Source of the DNA: Planktomarina sp.
GTDB taxonomy: Bacteria; Pseudomonadota; Alphaproteobacteria; Rhodobacterales; Rhodobacteraceae
Assembly: GCA_020630015.1 (NCBI GenBank)
Contig: JAHDCF010000028.1
Coordinates: forward strand, 1 to 37,097
Direction of reading: 5' to 3'
DNA length: 37,097 nucleotides
Shown in pieces: positions 34,384-37,097 of this stretch (its first letter is position 1; each line of letters opens with the position of its first letter). The position numbers and the translations under genes were made by a program. Under the pieces are notes generated by a model. The model was not told the origin of the DNA, did not search any database, and worked only from the letters and a program-made list of their open reading frames with translations.

Positions 34384-35127
34384 TCAATCGTCGTCGTCGT
34401 CGCCTTTGTTATCGGGCAGATTAAAGAAACTGTCCGCATCAATCGGTTCTTCTTTTTCTTGCTCTTCTTCTTCGTTCAGCGTGAATGCCTCCAAACCTGA
34501 AATTGCACTTGGCATTTTCGGTTCAGGATCCATTCCAAGGCTTTGTTCTGTGCTGACCAATTTGCGACGCTCATCATCGGTCATGGCATTGCCTTCACGT
34601 TCACGCTTTGCATTTGCTTTTTGCACCGCGGCGTCCAGCTCTGTCTGTTTGCAAAGACCCAATGCAACCGGATCAATCGGTTGAATATTTGTGATATTCC
34701 AATGGGTTCTTTCACGGATTGCCTGAATGGTGGGCTTGGTTGTTCCAACCAGCTTTGAAATTTGACCATCACTTAATTCTGGATGAAATTTCACCAACCA
34801 AAGGATAGAAGCCGGGCGATCCTGCCGTTTTGACAATGGGGTGTACCGCGGACCACGGCGTTTTTCTTCGCCTTGTGCAGCCGCATAAAATTTCAACTTC
34901 AACTTATGAAGTGGATCTTTCTCGGCTTTGTCGATTTGTTCTTGATCCAACTGATTGTTTGCAATTGGGTCAAATCCTTTCACACCTGTGGCAACATCAC
35001 CATCTGCGATGCCTTGTACTTCTAATTCGTGCAGGCCAACAAAATCTGCGATCTGTTTGAAGCTGATTGTTGTGTTGTCCACCAACCACACGGCGGTGGC
35101 CTTTGCCATAATCGGTTTTCCAGACAT
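34384..35127 (-). CDS. trcR: DUF1013 family protein, TrcR-like cell-cycle transcriptional regulator
   Basis: 247 residues from the ATG at 35125-35127 (MSGKPIMAKATAVWLVDN) with AAAGGGCG upstream; the frame is open to 35307 but without homology. Two similar helix-turn-helix-like segments are visible: WLVDNTTISFKQIADFVGLHELEVQGI (~14-40) and WLVKFHPELSDGQISKLVGTTKPTIQAI (~110-137), suggesting an internal duplication. The C-terminal third is acidic and ends in DDDDD. The alphaproteobacterial family DUF1013 is annotated as the cell-cycle regulator TrcR from work in other species; I transfer that name with caution. It is monocistronic and ends at the strong terminator. Confidence 0.88.
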   Translation of the reverse strand: MSGKPIMAKATAVWLVDNTTISFKQIADFVGLHELEVQGIADGDVATGVKGFDPIANNQLDQEQIDKAEKDPLHKLKLKFYAAAQGEEKRRGPRYTPLSKRQDRPASILWLVKFHPELSDGQISKLVGTTKPTIQAIRERTHWNITNIQPIDPVALGLCKQTELDAAVQKANAKREREGNAMTDDERRKLVSTEQSLGMDPEPKMPSAISGLEAFTLNEEEEQEKEEPIDADSFFNLPDNKGDDDDD

Positions 35128-35254
35128 GAAACGCCCTTTCCTAAAACACATCTTTCCCGACGGCTGACGCCGGTCCCGGGTTTGAGCGGGACGAGTTACC
35201 ATTGTCGGGAAACTTGGGGACGGTATAAGGGCACAGACTGAAAAGGGGAAGCCC

Positions 35255-35887
35255 ATGCGATATCTTTTGTTTGTTGTACTGTTTTTGGCAGGGCCGGCAT
35301 GGGCCAAAGGCGAACGGTCGGGCGACTTTGATTATTACGTCTTATCGCTCAGCTGGTCGCCCAATTGGTGCCTGCGAGAGGGCAACGCACGCAATAGCCC
35401 GCAATGCGACAAAGACGCAGATTTCGGATGGGTGTTACATGGTCTTTGGCCCCAATTTGAAACAGGCTGGCCCAGTTATTGCCCAACAACTGAGCGCAAC
35501 CCTTCGCGTCGCATGACCAAAGATATGGCGGATATTATGGGAACCAGCGGCCTTGCTTGGCATCAATGGAACAAGCACGGTGTTTGTTCTGGATTATCGG
35601 CGAGCCAATATTACACCCTATCTCGAGAGGCTTTTGTAAAAGTGACAAGACCCGTTGTTTTTCGCCGCCTTCCAAAACCTGTCAAAATTTCAGCTCAGGT
35701 TATTGAAGACGCCTTTTTGAAAGACAATCCCAATTTGCATCCTGATGGGTTAACAGTCACGTGCAAACAAGGCGGAATTCAAGAGGTTCGAATTTGCCTT
35801 TCGAAAGATTTAACACCGCGCTTGTGTGGTCGGGATGTCATTCGTGATTGCACTTTGACCGACGCAGAACTTGCGCCAATCCCCTAA
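35255..35887 (+). CDS. Secreted RNase T2 family endoribonuclease
   Basis: 210 residues with a signal peptide (MRYLLFVVLFLAGPAWA), so periplasmic or secreted. The two catalytic segments are present: CAS1 VLHGLWPQF with His62, and CAS2 WHQWNKHGVC with His103, Lys107 and His108. The usual Glu between the CAS2 histidines is Gln104, which may lower activity. Several cysteines (39, 51, 76, 111 and C-terminal ones) can form the family's disulfides. It degrades RNA through 2',3'-cyclic phosphates, probably for phosphorus or nucleoside scavenging. RidA follows 11 bases later and is likely co-transcribed. Confidence 0.93.
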   Translation: MRYLLFVVLFLAGPAWAKGERSGDFDYYVLSLSWSPNWCLREGNARNSPQCDKDADFGWVLHGLWPQFETGWPSYCPTTERNPSRRMTKDMADIMGTSGLAWHQWNKHGVCSGLSASQYYTLSREAFVKVTRPVVFRRLPKPVKISAQVIEDAFLKDNPNLHPDGLTVTCKQGGIQEVRICLSKDLTPRLCGRDVIRDCTLTDAELAPIP

Positions 35888-35898
35888 AAGGACATCAC

Positions 35899-36240
35899 AT
35901 GATAGAACGTATCGGAACAACCGCCCGCGCAAGCAAAATTGTTAAGCATAACGGGGTGGCTTATTTGTCAGGTCAAGTGGCCGAAGGCGACACCATCCAA
36001 GATCAAACCCGCGACTGTTTGGCCAAGGTCGAAGCCTTGTTGACAGAGGCTGGCAGTTCAAAAGAACGCATGCTGCGGGCGACAATTTGGCTTTCAGATA
36101 TGTCTTACTTTGCTGGACTGAACGAGGTTTGGAATGCGTGGGTCCCCGAGGGCCACGCCCCTGCCCGCGCCTGCGGCGAGGCCAAATTGGCCCGCGAAGA
36201 ATTGATGGTTGAAATCATCGTTGATGCGGCGTGCGATTAA
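35899..36240 (+). CDS. RidA family (YjgF/UK114) protein
   Basis: 113 residues. RidA proteins hydrolyse reactive enamine/imine intermediates from PLP enzymes or act in pathway-specific deaminations. Visible landmarks are GVAYLSGQVAEG, ATIWLSDMSYFAGLNEVWNAWVPEGHAPARACGEAKLA and EIIVDAA. The key Arg is in PARACGEA (about residue 90), with the Glu near the C-terminus. The ATG at 35899 has AAAAGGA 7 bases upstream. The sequence MSYFAGLNEVWNAW places it in a divergent Rid subgroup rather than archetypal RidA. It overlaps the convergent quinone oxidoreductase gene by 4 bases. Confidence 0.9.
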   Translation: MIERIGTTARASKIVKHNGVAYLSGQVAEGDTIQDQTRDCLAKVEALLTEAGSSKERMLRATIWLSDMSYFAGLNEVWNAWVPEGHAPARACGEAKLAREELMVEIIVDAACD

Positions 36241-37097
36241 CCAGAAACTTTTAGAACGATCTTACCGATATGTTCGCCGCCTTCCATCCGCGCGTGGGCG
36301 GCGTCGGCATCCGCAAGATCGAACTGACTGTCCATAACAGGGGCGATTTTACCCGCACCCAATATGGGCCAAACATTGCTCAGCAAAGCCTGCGCGATAC
36401 GCGCTTTGGCCAAATCGTTTTGCGGGCGCAGGGTTGACCCCGTAAAGGTCAAACGGCGCATCATCAGGTGAACAAAATTCACCTCTGCCTTCGGCCCTTG
36501 CAGAAATGCAATTTGGACCAGGCGCCCATCATCAGCCAACGACTTAAGATTTCTTGCGATGTAAGGGCCACCCACCATATCCAAAATTACGTCAGCACCG
36601 CCAGCCGCTTTCACGACATCTTCGAAGGCTTCCTCACGATAATTGATCGCGCGTTCCACACCCAAATCGACACAAGCTTGGCATTTTTCGGCTGAGCCCG
36701 CAGTGGCAAAAACTCGGGCGCCAAAATGACGCGCCAATTGAATTGCGGTGGTACCGATACCGGAGGTACCACCATGCACCAGGAACGTTTCACCAGTGCG
36801 CAAGCCACCACGTTGGAAAACATTCGACCAGACTGTGAAAAATGTCTCAGGTAAACACGCGGCTTGATCCAACGGCATTCCATTGGGGATAGGAAGGCAA
36901 TGGGCCGCGGGCGTTGTCACATATTCAGCATATCCACCGCCTGGCAACAAAGCGCATACAACGTCACCAAGCTTCAATCCCGTAACACCGGCACCGATAC
37001 CCATGATCTCACCCGAACACTCAAGGCCTGGTAAATCGCTGGCGCCTTTCGGGGGATTGTACAGCCCGGCCCGTTGCAAGGCATCAGGACGGTTCAC
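36237..37097 (-). CDS. NAD(P)H quinone oxidoreductase / zinc-free MDR alcohol-dehydrogenase family (runs off the right edge)
   Basis: 286 residues visible; roughly the first 35-40 are beyond 37097, because the frame enters at VNRPDALQRAGLYNPPKGASDLPGLECSGEI, normally internal. Cytosolic NADPH-dependent reductase of the QOR/PIG3 (TIGR02824) type. The nucleotide-binding motif is VHGGTSGIGTTAIQLARHFGARVFATAGSAEKC; GLECSGEI and the end EGGEHIGKIVLKVSG are typical. No zinc-binding cysteines are present. PIG3-like quinone reductases have about 325 residues, which matches the missing length. It overlaps RidA tail to tail by 4 bases. Confidence 0.93.
   Translation of the reverse strand: MNRPDALQRAGLYNPPKGASDLPGLECSGEIMGIGAGVTGLKLGDVVCALLPGGGYAEYVTTPAAHCLPIPNGMPLDQAACLPETFFTVWSNVFQRGGLRTGETFLVHGGTSGIGTTAIQLARHFGARVFATAGSAEKCQACVDLGVERAINYREEAFEDVVKAAGGADVILDMVGGPYIARNLKSLADDGRLVQIAFLQGPKAEVNFVHLMMRRLTFTGSTLRPQNDLAKARIAQALLSNVWPILGAGKIAPVMDSQFDLADADAAHARMEGGEHIGKIVLKVSG

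Overview
The window reads as a housekeeping-rich stretch of an alphaproteobacterial chromosome, most likely a Rhodobacteraceae (Roseobacter-group) bacterium with moderate G+C of about 50% by eye. Supporting signs are a DUF1013/TrcR-type regulator, a ClpS, a small SRP RNA next to dnaX-ybaB-recR, a membrane-anchored c-type cytochrome, a YejABEF importer and TTAA-N7-TTAA sites of the CtrA type. I see no insertion sequence, prophage, CRISPR array, rRNA or replication origin. The assignment rests on recognition of protein families, not on a search.

Layout. 1-376 is the start of ileS (minus, running off the left edge). 585-3003 is a ycjX-ycjF pair (minus). truA (plus) follows and converges on a five-gene minus-strand operon at 3897-8636: unknown protein, LysR regulator, degenerate M19 dipeptidase homologue, unknown 550-residue protein and DUF3726 protein. 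Across a 296-base divergent region lies a xanthine/uracil-type NCS2 permease with a structured leader, ended by a strong terminator shared with a convergent choline-sulfatase gene (betC). Then come a DsbA-like thiol oxidoreductase (minus), a GT2 glycosyltransferase and an SRAP/YedK protein (plus), tRNA-Met(CAT) (minus), a D-2-hydroxyacid dehydrogenase and a THUMP rRNA methyltransferase (plus, overlapping), an SDR, an RsmC-like methyltransferase and ClpS (minus), a HAD hydrolase and a D,D-carboxypeptidase with a SPOR domain (plus), and yejABEF (minus). The right third holds cytochrome c (minus), prephenate dehydratase (plus), an SRPBCC protein and NudC (minus), SRP RNA, dnaX, ybaB, recR and a 49-residue membrane ORF (plus), DUF1013/TrcR (minus), RNase T2 and RidA (plus), and a truncated quinone oxidoreductase (minus, running off the right edge).

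Best candidate for something undescribed: the 3897-8636 operon. Its last three genes are translationally coupled by 4-base ATGA overlaps. Its M19 protein has lost the His-x-Asp motif and the bridging Glu of metal site 1 but keeps both site-2 histidines, so it is probably not an ordinary dipeptidase. The 550-residue protein, the DUF3726 protein and the lead protein have no function I know of. A CtrA-type sequence sits just upstream of the lead gene. A second CtrA-type site precedes the 49-residue membrane ORF at 34159-34308. Other notable points are a possible two-state RNA switch in front of the NCS2 permease, an SDR whose catalytic Lys is Cys, an RNase T2 with Gln for the CAS2 Glu, and an RsmC-like gene whose coding frame runs upstream of every conventional start codon.

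No gene-free stretch exceeds 300 bases. The longest are 8637-8932 (promoter and leader, described below) and 30767-31055 (holds the SRP RNA).
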